Source of the DNA: Flavobacteriales bacterium
GTDB taxonomy: Bacteria; Bacteroidota; Bacteroidia; Flavobacteriales_E; Vicingaceae
Assembly (NCBI GenBank): GCA_018608405.1
Contig: JABAZP010000015.1
Coordinates: 27,753-91,752, forward strand
Direction: 5' to 3'
Length of the DNA: 64,000 nucleotides
Positions 16,728-25,770 of this stretch are shown piece by piece (within the stretch, counting starts at the first letter, position 1; every line of letters begins with the position of its first letter). The notes beneath the pieces were generated by a model that did not search any database, was not told the DNA's origin, and worked only from the letters and a program-made list of their open reading frames with translations. The translations under genes and the position numbers were made by a program.

Positions 16728-19645
16728 AGTTTAAAATAGTTTTTGTGTTGTTCTGTTTATTGACTGTAACTTCTTGTACATATCAGTCATCTCTTGAAAA
16801 TGAAGTAGCCCCAAAAGGAGTGCTGCAATATGTGAATCCATTCATTGGAACTGGTGGTCATGGACATACCTTTCCTGGAGCAACTGCCCCTTTTGGAATG
16901 GTTCAGCTCAGCCCTGATACCCGTTTGGAAGGTTGGGATGGCTGCTCGGGTTATCATTATTCAGATTCAATCATTTATGGCTTTTCACACACACATTTAA
17001 GCGGCACAGGAGTTAGTGACTACGGTGATTTGCTGTTAATGCCTTCTCAGGGAGAAATATACTTTGACAACGGATACAAAAGCAATTCAAATAATAGCTA
17101 TCGCTCAGCTTTCAGAAAGGAAACGGAGAAAGCTAGTCCGGGATTATACCATGTAACGTTAGACAAACACGATATTGATGTTCGACTGGTTGCTGGAAAA
17201 AGAGCTGGGATTCATGAGTATACCTTCAATAAGGCCGGGGAAAGTCACGTAATACTTGATTTAGCGCATCGCGACGAAGTGCTAAGCGATACGCTGATAT
17301 TTTTAGAAGATGGAAAGGTAGAAGGAAAGCGTATTTCTGAAGCTTGGGCAACGGAACAGCATTTCTACTTTTCGTTGCAGTTCTCTAAACCGTATGAATC
17401 AGTGCAATTAGACTCTTCAGGTAAAAAGGCCGCATTTACATTTGATGTAGAGATTGAGGAAGCCATTCTTATAAAGGTTGGAATTTCAGCTGTGAGTATG
17501 GAAGGTGCTCGAAATAATTTGAATTCAGAGATTAAAGACTTTGATGTTGAGCAATTAAAAATAGCAACCGAGGCTACTTGGACAGCGGCCTTATCAAAAA
17601 TTGAAGTAGAATCTGATCAAACTGATAAAAAGACCATCTTCTACACAGCCTTGTATCACACTATGATTGCTCCCAACTTATTTTCTGATGTGGATGGGAA
17701 ATATCGCGGCATGGACTTAAAAGTTCATGAATCAGACCATGATGTGTACACCGTTTTTTCTTTGTGGGATACGTTTAGAGCCGCTCATCCGCTGTACACG
17801 ATTATTGAACAAGACAAAACCAAAGACTTTTTACAAACCTTCATGAAGCAATACGACGATAGAGGAATTTTGCCCATTTGGGAGTTGTCGGCCAACTACA
17901 CCGGTTGTATGATTGGTTATCACGGTGTTTCTGTGCTTGCTGACGCTCAAGTTAAAGGAATTGAAGGTATTGATTGGAACAAAGCCTTAAAAGCGATGAA
18001 ACACTCTGCGAATCAAAGTCATTTAGGATTAGAATCTTACCGCACCAAAGGTTTTATAGAAGTACAAGATGAGCCGGAGTCCGTCTCAAAAACATTGGAA
18101 TACGCGTATGACGATTGGACCATTGCTCAAATGGCAAAGCGCATAGGAGATACAGCAACCTTCAATGAATTTATTCAACGAGCGCAGTATTACAAAAACA
18201 TGTTCAATCCTGAAGTAGGTTTTATGCAAAGCAAAGCCAATGGCGGTTGGAGTGTAGGGTTTAATCCTGCAGAAGTAAATTTCAACTTTACGGAGGCTAA
18301 TTCTTGGCAGTATAGCATGTTTGTTCCTCAAGATATTCAAGGCATGATTAATTTATACGGTGGGAGTGATGCTTTTGAAAACAAATTAGACCAATTGTTT
18401 ACCACTGAAATGAAGTTGGCCGGCCGTCATCAAGCGGATATTACAGGTTTGATTGGTCAATATGCTCATGGAAATGAGCCAAGTCATCACATGGCATATT
18501 TGTACAACGCTATTGGTAAAGCATATAAAACACAAGAAAAAGTCCATCAAATATTAACCGAGCAATATCAAAATGCACCCGATGGGTTGAGTGGCAATGA
18601 AGATTGCGGACAAATGTCTGCTTGGTACGTGTTAAGTGCAATGGGTTTTTATTCCGTTACGCCCGGAGAGGATTATTACGTCATTGGAACACCACATTTT
18701 GAATCAATTCAATTAAACTTGGAGAATGGTAAGCAATTCGTTGTGAAGGCAAATGGACGGAGTGCAAAGAACATTTACATACAGTCTGCAACTTTAAATG
18801 GCGACGTTTTAAATAGCACAAAACTTCCACACCAGGCAATTATGAATGGGGGGGAGCTAATTTTTGAAATGGGAGCCTCACCCAATAAAAACTGGGGAAG
18901 CGATAATTTGCCAGTGACGACGATTGAGCCTCAAAACCAAATGGTCGCAACTCCTTATTTTCTTGCACCAAGTAGAACCTTTACGGAAACGATGACAATT
19001 GCTGTAGCTTCTGTGGATATTGAGAGTCAGCTTTATGCGAAAGTAGGAGATAAGGCGTTTGAGCTCTATACAGGTCCAATTACGATAGACAAATCAACCG
19101 CATTCGAAGCTTATGCTGAAAAAAATGGAAAGAAAAGTTTCACGGTAAAGGGAGTGGATTATAAAAAAATCAAAGGAGGTCGATCTATAACATTGAGTAC
19201 GGAATATGCGAATGAATATTCTGCCGGAGGAGATAACGGGTTGATTGATTTGTTGCGTGGAAGCGAAAACTTTAGAACAGGTCAGTGGCAAGGGTACTCG
19301 GGTGAAAATTTAGTTGCTGTTGTTGATTTAGGCGAGATAGAACCTGTTTCAACTGTTACAGTTGGTGCGCTGCAAGACATTAAATCATGGATTTTCTATC
19401 CCAAGCAAGTAGCTGTTTCTATTTCTACAGATGGAAAGAACTTTAAGAAAGTGAAAACGATCAACAATGCCTTTTCCGATCGAGAATACGGTTCATTCAC
19501 ACAAGACTTTGTATTCAACTTTAGCACGCCTCTAAAAGCAAAATATGTAAAGGTAGAAGCTGAGAATTACGGTGAGATAGGCGATTGGCACTTAGGTGAG
19601 GGGAACACTGCTTGGTTGTTTGTGGATGAGATATTGATAGAGTGA
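16724..19645 (+). CDS. GH92 alpha-mannosidase lipoprotein with C-terminal discoidin-like module
   Basis: A calcium-dependent exo-alpha-mannosidase of N-glycans, 973 residues; the extra length over a bare GH92 is the C-terminal modules. A lipoprotein signal ends at LLTVTSC (Cys near 19). GH92 landmarks are FIGTGGHGHTFPGA, FSHTHLSGTGVSDYGDLLLMP (split here for length), DTFRAAHPLY near 350, GNEPSHHMAYLYN near 585 and SGNEDCGQMSAWYVLSAMG near 625. Residues of about 735-815 look like a beta-sandwich linker, and 820-973 a discoidin (F5/8 type C)-like module with GQWQGYSG. The same module type ends the GH20 of this locus. It is translationally coupled to the upstream transporter. Confidence 0.93.
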   Translation: MKFKIVFVLFCLLTVTSCTYQSSLENEVAPKGVLQYVNPFIGTGGHGHTFPGATAPFGMVQLSPDTRLEGWDGCSGYHYSDSIIYGFSHTHLSGTGVSDYGDLLLMPSQGEIYFDNGYKSNSNNSYRSAFRKETEKASPGLYHVTLDKHDIDVRLVAGKRAGIHEYTFNKAGESHVILDLAHRDEVLSDTLIFLEDGKVEGKRISEAWATEQHFYFSLQFSKPYESVQLDSSGKKAAFTFDVEIEEAILIKVGISAVSMEGARNNLNSEIKDFDVEQLKIATEATWTAALSKIEVESDQTDKKTIFYTALYHTMIAPNLFSDVDGKYRGMDLKVHESDHDVYTVFSLWDTFRAAHPLYTIIEQDKTKDFLQTFMKQYDDRGILPIWELSANYTGCMIGYHGVSVLADAQVKGIEGIDWNKALKAMKHSANQSHLGLESYRTKGFIEVQDEPESVSKTLEYAYDDWTIAQMAKRIGDTATFNEFIQRAQYYKNMFNPEVGFMQSKANGGWSVGFNPAEVNFNFTEANSWQYSMFVPQDIQGMINLYGGSDAFENKLDQLFTTEMKLAGRHQADITGLIGQYAHGNEPSHHMAYLYNAIGKAYKTQEKVHQILTEQYQNAPDGLSGNEDCGQMSAWYVLSAMGFYSVTPGEDYYVIGTPHFESIQLNLENGKQFVVKANGRSAKNIYIQSATLNGDVLNSTKLPHQAIMNGGELIFEMGASPNKNWGSDNLPVTTIEPQNQMVATPYFLAPSRTFTETMTIAVASVDIESQLYAKVGDKAFELYTGPITIDKSTAFEAYAEKNGKKSFTVKGVDYKKIKGGRSITLSTEYANEYSAGGDNGLIDLLRGSENFRTGQWQGYSGENLVAVVDLGEIEPVSTVTVGALQDIKSWIFYPKQVAVSISTDGKNFKKVKTINNAFSDREYGSFTQDFVFNFSTPLKAKYVKVEAENYGEIGDWHLGEGNTAWLFVDEILIE

Positions 19646-19785
19646 GGAATGTAGAGTGAAGAATGAAGAATGTGGAATGTGGAATGGTTTTTCGAGTTGG
19701 GTGTTGTCTTTCATTTGTTTGAAGGAAAGCATTCTATTCCTAGATGACCGATTGCCACACTCCATTTCACTCCATTCGCAATGAC
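19640..19785. repeat. Low-complexity GAATG repeats and an ATTGC/GCAAT inverted element
   Basis: Just after the GH92 stop, GAATG-type units recur between about 19645 and 19687. Further on, an inverted pair ATTGC (19751-19755) / GCAAT (19778-19782) encloses CACTCCATTTCACTCCATTC, itself a near-duplicate. This resembles short dispersed intergenic repeats. It separates the convergent GH92 and GH2 genes, and the GH2 gene ends abruptly next to it. Confidence 0.5.
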
Positions 19786-19820
19786 TTCAAGATAGACATT
19801 CATCATTCAAAGATTCGTAA

Positions 19821-21815
19821 TTAATTAAACGCTACTTTAACAGAGTAGTATGCTACTTTTTCATTGCCGTAGTAATCGATGATGGACCAACTTGGCCCGG
19901 GCCAACAATCGTTCAGCTGCCAAAATAAGGTTCCCATGCAATGTGTTTGCTTTCGAATATTTGCATCTATGGCCATTTTTAAGCCTTTTGCTTGCGTTTC
20001 TTGACTCAGTTGTACAAAATCCTCAAAAGAAGCAGGCGCATCGTAATACTGCTTGATATGCTTTTCAATAAGTCCATTTCCAATATAGCTCTTTTGTCGG
20101 TTTTGCATTACCCCTGAATTGAGGTATAAACTACTGTCGTGCATTACCTTTTTTAAGGTCTCCATACTTGGGAAAGACTGAAAACCATATTCTACCATGA
20201 AACGACCGACGTTGTTTTTAAAGTTTTCAAAAGGTTCTTTACCGTGCCAAACACCCCAATAGTGCATGCTTCCATGTTTGAAGTTTTCTTCGGTTCCCCA
20301 ATTACTCAAGGGTGAAGTTGGAGTGTAGTCAATTGAAGGAGAGTGTTCTGAAACTAATTTAGGAATCAAATCACGAAACAAGTATTGCTGGTAGTCCCAT
20401 ATTTTTATCGAATCTTCTGTTGAGTAATTGTACTGTTGTTGCCAGCCCCAATTCTTCCAAGCGACTTCTTGCTCGTTATTGCCACACCATAATGCCAAGC
20501 AAGGATGACTTCTCAATCTCTTGATGTTATCGATTACTTCTTGGGTGACATTGTCAGTAAATTCTTTTGATTCAGGATAAAGGCTCCCTGCAAACATAAA
20601 GTCTTGCCACACCAAAATACCGTATTTGTCGCATAAATCATAGAAGATATCCCGCTCGTAAATACCACCGCCCCAAACGCGTAACATGTTCATGCCAGCA
20701 GTTTTCGCCTGTAGAATTAACCTTTCATACTTGGCAGGCGTTACTCTTGAAAGAAAAATGTCTTGAGGAATATAATTGGCTCCTTGTGCAAAAAATTGCC
20801 TGCCATTGAGCTTAAAAAAGAACGAAGTTCCTTTAGCATCGGCTTCGTTGATTAGCTCAATGGTTCGAATTCCAAATTCCGTTTTACTGAAAAATGCCTT
20901 CTTTCCCTCTTTCGTTAAAAAGATAATTTGTTTGTAAAGATAATTAGGGTCTTCATTATTGATTGACCATAAATTAGGATTTCTTACTTGAAATGAATGT
21001 TTAACCGTGTTTATTCCTTCATTTAATTGTTTTACAATTCTAATTCCATCAATCTCTAGCTCGTACTGACCTGCTGAAATTGCATCAATCTCAATCTCAG
21101 TTTCCATAAAAGCCAAGTTATCTTTAATCGATTTTGTGTAGGTATATACATTCAGAATCCGAGCATAGTTCCAATCCACTAATTCAATGGGTTTCCAAAT
21201 ACCTGAAGTCACAAAACGAGGCCCAAAATCCCAACCAAATTGATAGGCAGCTTTTCGAGTAAAATTGGACACTTTTGTCTCAACATCAGCCGATTCATTT
21301 CCTGAGGGTAAGCGGTAAGGGTAATTTTCAACGGCCGCTTTGTTGTGTAAAACGGGCGACTCTAACTCAATTCTTAGTTCATTCGTACCAAGGTGAAGCA
21401 AATCCTGAACCAGCACTTCCCAAGATCGAAACATATTATTTGCAGTTAGAATCAACGTGTCGTTTAGAAATACGTTAGCGTAGGTATCTAGTCCATCAAA
21501 CTTTAAACTGTTTCGCTGAGAAGAGAGATTTAAACTATCCACTTCAAAAGTCGTTCTATAGCTCCAATTTTTGTTTTCAATCCAACGTTGTTTGAGTTCG
21601 TTATTTTCAAAAAAGGGGTCCTCAATTTGTTGGTTGTTCAATAAATCCATGTGAACGGAGCCTGGTACTTTAGCAGGGAACCATTCATTTTTACCCTGTT
21701 CGCTAAACTCCCAATTTCCCTCAAGTTGTTGTGATTGATAAATCACGCCTACTTCCTCCTGTTTACTGCAAGAAAGGAGAACAAATACAAGCGTCAAGTA
21801 AATAATATTTTTCAT
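19821..21815 (-). CDS. GH2 beta-mannosidase lipoprotein, C-terminally shortened
   Basis: Hydrolyses the Man-beta-1,4-GlcNAc bond of the N-glycan core. It has a lipoprotein signal (VFVLLSC, Cys at 16), an N-terminal jelly roll, an immunoglobulin-like domain and the TIM barrel with MNMLRVWGGGIYERD, the acid/base region ALWCGNNEQE and the nucleophile region MVEYGFQSFPS. The protein stops right after the barrel (LNDCWPGPSWSIIDY...SVKVAFN). Relatives run 150-200 residues further with C-terminal Ig-like domains, so this 664-residue form looks truncated at its 3' end, next to a repeat. The catalytic barrel is complete, so activity is possible. It overlaps cutC by four bases. Confidence 0.85.
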   Translation of the reverse strand: MKNIIYLTLVFVLLSCSKQEEVGVIYQSQQLEGNWEFSEQGKNEWFPAKVPGSVHMDLLNNQQIEDPFFENNELKQRWIENKNWSYRTTFEVDSLNLSSQRNSLKFDGLDTYANVFLNDTLILTANNMFRSWEVLVQDLLHLGTNELRIELESPVLHNKAAVENYPYRLPSGNESADVETKVSNFTRKAAYQFGWDFGPRFVTSGIWKPIELVDWNYARILNVYTYTKSIKDNLAFMETEIEIDAISAGQYELEIDGIRIVKQLNEGINTVKHSFQVRNPNLWSINNEDPNYLYKQIIFLTKEGKKAFFSKTEFGIRTIELINEADAKGTSFFFKLNGRQFFAQGANYIPQDIFLSRVTPAKYERLILQAKTAGMNMLRVWGGGIYERDIFYDLCDKYGILVWQDFMFAGSLYPESKEFTDNVTQEVIDNIKRLRSHPCLALWCGNNEQEVAWKNWGWQQQYNYSTEDSIKIWDYQQYLFRDLIPKLVSEHSPSIDYTPTSPLSNWGTEENFKHGSMHYWGVWHGKEPFENFKNNVGRFMVEYGFQSFPSMETLKKVMHDSSLYLNSGVMQNRQKSYIGNGLIEKHIKQYYDAPASFEDFVQLSQETQAKGLKMAIDANIRKQTHCMGTLFWQLNDCWPGPSWSIIDYYGNEKVAYYSVKVAFN

Positions 21816-22504
21816 TGAAAAAGGGCTGTAATCAATTCAATTTTAGATTTGTTAGGTACAGTTGAAGCTCCCATTCCCAATTGATAAGGTTGTAAATCAT
21901 GAGATGTAAAATGCAAGGCGGTAATACCTGATGAAGCTAATGCTTTTGCATTTAACGCATTCACACCACTTCCAGCCATGATTTCTAATTGTCCGGTTGC
22001 ATATTCAACCAACTGCCTGATTTCTTCTATTCCTTCAATTGCTGTTGGTTTTCCTCCGGAGGTTAAAATCCGCTTGAAGCCAATATTAATCAATGATTCC
22101 AATGCTTCAATGGGCGAGTCAACAAAATCGAATGCTCGGTGAAAGGTACATTCTAAACCATATTTTCGGGCTTCTTCTACCAAAGTGATATTTTGTTGAA
22201 CATCAATTGAATTCTCTTTCGTTAGGCAGCCAAAAACAACTCCTTTTGCACCAGCTTCAGCTTGAAGTTGAATGTCTTTCAGCATCACTTCAAGTTCTAC
22301 AGCAGAATAGACAAAGTCACCTTCCCTTGGACGAATCATAACATGTGTTTCAACTTGCGGTATGGTCGCGCAAATTGCTGTAATAGTAGGACTTGGCGTT
22401 AATCCGCCAACAGAAAGGGCAGAGCAGAGCTCAATTCGCTTGGCGCCATATTGTTGGGCTAATTTTGCCCCTTTAAAAGAGTCTGTGCACAGTTCAAAAA
22501 TCAT
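21812..22504 (-). CDS. cutC: CutC-family TIM-barrel protein
   Basis: A 230-residue cytosolic protein. Family signatures are FELCTDSFKGAKLAQQYGA at the start, AKRIELCSALSVGGLTPS, THVMIRPREGDFVYS near 52-66, TFHRAFDF near 118 and LTSGGKPTAIEGIE near 145. The family is called copper homeostasis protein, but a copper role in bacteria is weakly supported. Here it is locked by four-base overlaps between a beta-mannosidase and a beta-hexosaminidase, which points to a sugar-related role, for example processing of a released glycan product. That role is inference from context. Confidence 0.88.
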   Translation of the reverse strand: MIFELCTDSFKGAKLAQQYGAKRIELCSALSVGGLTPSPTITAICATIPQVETHVMIRPREGDFVYSAVELEVMLKDIQLQAEAGAKGVVFGCLTKENSIDVQQNITLVEEARKYGLECTFHRAFDFVDSPIEALESLINIGFKRILTSGGKPTAIEGIEEIRQLVEYATGQLEIMAGSGVNALNAKALASSGITALHFTSHDLQPYQLGMGASTVPNKSKIELITALFQ

Positions 22505-24732
22505 CTTACAATTATTTCATCCATAAAGATCCATGCATCTGAACCTGCGGCTTCATGCCAATCGGGGACTTTTTTAATATTTTTTATACTTACCCTAAGG
22601 TATTTAGCATTGGTTTTCTTCTCATTTGTATATTGTATACCCAAGATAGATTTACCCCTTGTTTTGTTTTTATCTTTAAATGTGTTGGTATCCTTCTCGT
22701 ACAACTTCCAACGCTTACCATTTTTTGAGTAATAAATTTTTACACCTTCGGGGAGGAAAATCCACGAATTGATATATTGATAAAAATTTAGCTCAACACC
22801 TTTGATTTCTATGACAGAATCAAACGTTAGAGTAATTTCTGCATCTGTTCCGTAAAAGCCTTGCCAACTTCCGTCTTTAAAGTCCAAAGTGCCTATTTTT
22901 CCATCAACCAGTCCAGTGTCTCCGCCGGCCGTGTAATAAGGACTATACTGATCTTGGTAAGTAACCGCAGAGTGCAGACCTTTATGTATTTTAGTTTGAA
23001 TGTATTCAACACTTCCATATGCTTTTCCATTTTTATAAGCTTGAACTCCTAAGTCTAAATCTTTCTCTAAGTATATTGGTCCTTTATACTCTTTGGTAGT
23101 GTTGAATCGATAGCCAACTTTCTCTTGGTATAAGATATTTATGTTTTTGTCTAAACTATTAATTGCTATGAACATAGAATCTCTCCTTGTGAATATTTCA
23201 TAATAAAATGGTTCGCTTTCACTTCCGTAATTTACATTGTATTCACTAAGAATAGCATAATGCACTTGAACACGATCTCGAAATTCTTGAAAATCCTTTT
23301 CTCCTGAGCTCCAAAGTGCTTCCGCCATGCCTAGTATTCTTGGGAAAACTTTGTAGTCCAATGTCTTTTCATCTGGCACATGTTCGGTCCACATGTTACA
23401 TTCTCCACCAATAATATTGGCATGAAAATCAGATGATAAGTCAGTAGGAATTGGGTTGAAGCTGTAAATTTTCTCCAGATTAATGGCTTTCAAGTCGTAG
23501 TCTAAATAGGCATGTGAAGTAGGGGACATAATTACTTTGTTCCCTTGTTTTGCAGCGGCTATTCCGCCTTCAACTCCACGCCAAGACTGAACAATTGCTC
23601 CTTCGGTAAGGCCACCTTCTAAAATTTCGTCCCAACCAATGATTTCCTTTCCTTTTGAATTTAAAAACGTTTGAATTCGTTTGATGAAGTATGCTTGTAA
23701 TTCATGTTCATCTTTTAAACCCTCTTCTTCAATTCTATTTTGGCATTTTGAGCATGCCTCCCAGCGTGATTTTGGTGCTTCATCGCCACCAATGTGAAGG
23801 TATTTCGAGGGAAATAAGTCAACAACCTCAGTTAATACATCCTCTAAGAAGGTAAAAACTGAATCATTGCCCGCACAATAAATTTCCTTGAAAACTCCCC
23901 AGTCGTTTGCAATAGCTACTTGTTTGCCAGTGCACGATAAATGTGGATAAGCCGCAATAGCTGCTTGGGAATGGCCGGGCATTTCAATTTCAGGAATTAC
24001 TTCAATGCCATTTTTCGAAGCATACGCTACAACTTCTCGAATGTCAGCTTTCGAATAAATTCCGCCGTATTCAGAACCATCCAGTTCAGTTCTTTTTGAG
24101 GCGATGGATTCTAATTTTGGGTATTTGTCAATGGCAATTCGCCAGCCTTGGTCTTCTGTCAAATGCCAATGCAAAACATTCATTTTGTACAAGGTAAGTA
24201 GGTCGATGTACTTTAGAATGGTTTCCTTCTCAAAGAAATGTCGAGAACAATCGAGTAGGAAGCCTCGGTGCTTAAAGGAAGGGCTGTCTTCTATTTTACC
24301 TAATGGAAGTTTATAAATGTAGCTTCCTTCATCATTATTTAATAATAATAGCTGTAAAAGGCTAGATATTCCATGGTTTAGTCCTGTTTGTGTACTAAAG
24401 TGCAAGGCGATTGTGTCTAAAGAAATAGTTAATGCGTACTCTTCTTGTTCGTAGGTTTCTGATTGGTTTAGAATGATTTTTTTAGCAAAAAAATTACCAA
24501 CCTTAAGTTTGTTTTGTGTGAAATAGGTATTCAGCCGATTCGTATTCCAATCGCCGCTTCTGTTTTGAATGTCTATTCCTTGAGAAATGTACATCCATTT
24601 ATGATGTTTCTGAAGCTTTAAGGGTTTTGGAATTATACCGTAATTGCCATCATTCAACTGGTCTTGAGAAGCAACGGAAAGATTGAATATCAGTAAAATT
24701 AGTACAGTGGCAATTCTACCATTCCATTTCAT
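22501..24732 (-). CDS. GH20 beta-N-acetylhexosaminidase with discoidin-like C-terminus
   Basis: Removes terminal beta-GlcNAc/GalNAc with substrate-assisted catalysis. I start at ATG 24732 (MKWNGRIATVLILLIFN), which gives a good signal peptide; ATG 24741 is also possible. A GH20b domain (about 30-150) precedes the barrel with HRGFLLDCSRHFF, HWHLTEDQGWRI, EIEMPGHSQAA, the catalytic Asp-Glu in HIGGDEAPKSRW near residue 317 and QSWRGVEGG. Residues after about 610 form a discoidin-like module (GSWQGFYG) similar to that of the GH92. It overlaps both neighbours (the upstream asparaginase by about 17 bases), so the minus-strand genes form one operon. Confidence 0.92.
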   Translation of the reverse strand: MKWNGRIATVLILLIFNLSVASQDQLNDGNYGIIPKPLKLQKHHKWMYISQGIDIQNRSGDWNTNRLNTYFTQNKLKVGNFFAKKIILNQSETYEQEEYALTISLDTIALHFSTQTGLNHGISSLLQLLLLNNDEGSYIYKLPLGKIEDSPSFKHRGFLLDCSRHFFEKETILKYIDLLTLYKMNVLHWHLTEDQGWRIAIDKYPKLESIASKRTELDGSEYGGIYSKADIREVVAYASKNGIEVIPEIEMPGHSQAAIAAYPHLSCTGKQVAIANDWGVFKEIYCAGNDSVFTFLEDVLTEVVDLFPSKYLHIGGDEAPKSRWEACSKCQNRIEEEGLKDEHELQAYFIKRIQTFLNSKGKEIIGWDEILEGGLTEGAIVQSWRGVEGGIAAAKQGNKVIMSPTSHAYLDYDLKAINLEKIYSFNPIPTDLSSDFHANIIGGECNMWTEHVPDEKTLDYKVFPRILGMAEALWSSGEKDFQEFRDRVQVHYAILSEYNVNYGSESEPFYYEIFTRRDSMFIAINSLDKNINILYQEKVGYRFNTTKEYKGPIYLEKDLDLGVQAYKNGKAYGSVEYIQTKIHKGLHSAVTYQDQYSPYYTAGGDTGLVDGKIGTLDFKDGSWQGFYGTDAEITLTFDSVIEIKGVELNFYQYINSWIFLPEGVKIYYSKNGKRWKLYEKDTNTFKDKNKTRGKSILGIQYTNEKKTNAKYLRVSIKNIKKVPDWHEAAGSDAWIFMDEIIVR

Positions 24733-25711
24733 ACCCTGCATCAATTAGTTCTGCTTTTGCGTTATCTGTATAGGCGTAGTTAAAACCAGCGTAAGTAGAA
24801 TATCCGCCTGCTTCTCCGTTTTTATTTAGGGCTAAGAAACCGACTTGCAAACCTTTCAAGTCTTTATGTTTTGCAATGATTCGTTCAACTGCTAGCTTGC
24901 AAGCTTCGTTAGGTGTTTTGCCTTGTCGCATTAGTTCTACTACCGTGTGACTTCCAGCAATGCGAATAACAGCTTCTCCCATGCCCGTAGCACAAGCTGC
25001 ACCTATTTCATTGTCCACAAACAAACCTGCTCCAATAATGGGAGAGTCACCGACGCGACCTGGCAATTTGTACGCCCAACCACTTGTGGTGCAAGCTCCT
25101 GAGAGATTTCCATCTTCATCTATCGCCAACATGCCAATGGTGTCGTGGTTTTCGTGATTGATTTCGGGTTTCTTTAACTCTTCTGTTGCTTTCCACTTTT
25201 CCCATGCAGTTTTTGCTTCGTCTGTTAATAAGTTCTTTTTTGGAAATCCTTTTTCGTAGGCAAATTCTTCTGCGCCTTTACCCACAATCATCACATGGGG
25301 TGTGCCTTCCATCACTTTCCGAGCAACAGAAATAGGGTTTTCAATGTTCTGCAAACAGGCTACAGCACCGCATTCACTTTCATGGTTCATGATGCACGCA
25401 TCTAAGGTAACGTTGCCATCACGATCAGGGTTTCCGCCCAGTCCCACGCTTCTGTTGGTGGCATCCGATTCGGTAACTCTCACCCCTTGTTCAACTGCAT
25501 CTAATGCTGATTTATTTGCCTTTAATAGAGACCAAGCTGCTTTGTTGGCGTCCATTCCGTGAATCCAAGTGGAAACCACTACTGGTTTTTTGATGGGAGA
25601 ACTAGGTTGTTTGATGGTATTTCTCTCTGAGCTGGATGCAAATCCGGATCTTGTAAACAATACGCCTAAAGAGGCTAATGCGGTTGAGCTAAGGAAGGTT
25701 CTTCTTTTCAT
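24716..25711 (-). CDS. Glycosylasparaginase (N4-(beta-GlcNAc)-L-asparaginase), Tat-exported
   Basis: An Ntn-hydrolase that splits GlcNAc from asparagine, the last step of N-glycan removal from protein. The N-terminus MKRRTFLSSTALASLG is a twin-arginine signal, so it is exported folded. Family features are LGGNPDRDGNVTLDACIM near 91-108, the autocleavage site HDTIGMLAID with nucleophile Thr at residue 191, and VGDSPIIGAGLFVDN followed by GMGEAVIR. It is 331 residues, normal for the precursor. It is first in the minus-strand operon leading to GH20, cutC and GH2. Confidence 0.93.
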   Translation of the reverse strand: MKRRTFLSSTALASLGVLFTRSGFASSSERNTIKQPSSPIKKPVVVSTWIHGMDANKAAWSLLKANKSALDAVEQGVRVTESDATNRSVGLGGNPDRDGNVTLDACIMNHESECGAVACLQNIENPISVARKVMEGTPHVMIVGKGAEEFAYEKGFPKKNLLTDEAKTAWEKWKATEELKKPEINHENHDTIGMLAIDEDGNLSGACTTSGWAYKLPGRVGDSPIIGAGLFVDNEIGAACATGMGEAVIRIAGSHTVVELMRQGKTPNEACKLAVERIIAKHKDLKGLQVGFLALNKNGEAGGYSTYAGFNYAYTDNAKAELIDAGYEMEW

Positions 25712-25770
25712 AAAAAAAGGTTAACGTCAAGAACAGTGAAATTAACCTTTTTTGATTGTTTTTATTACCG

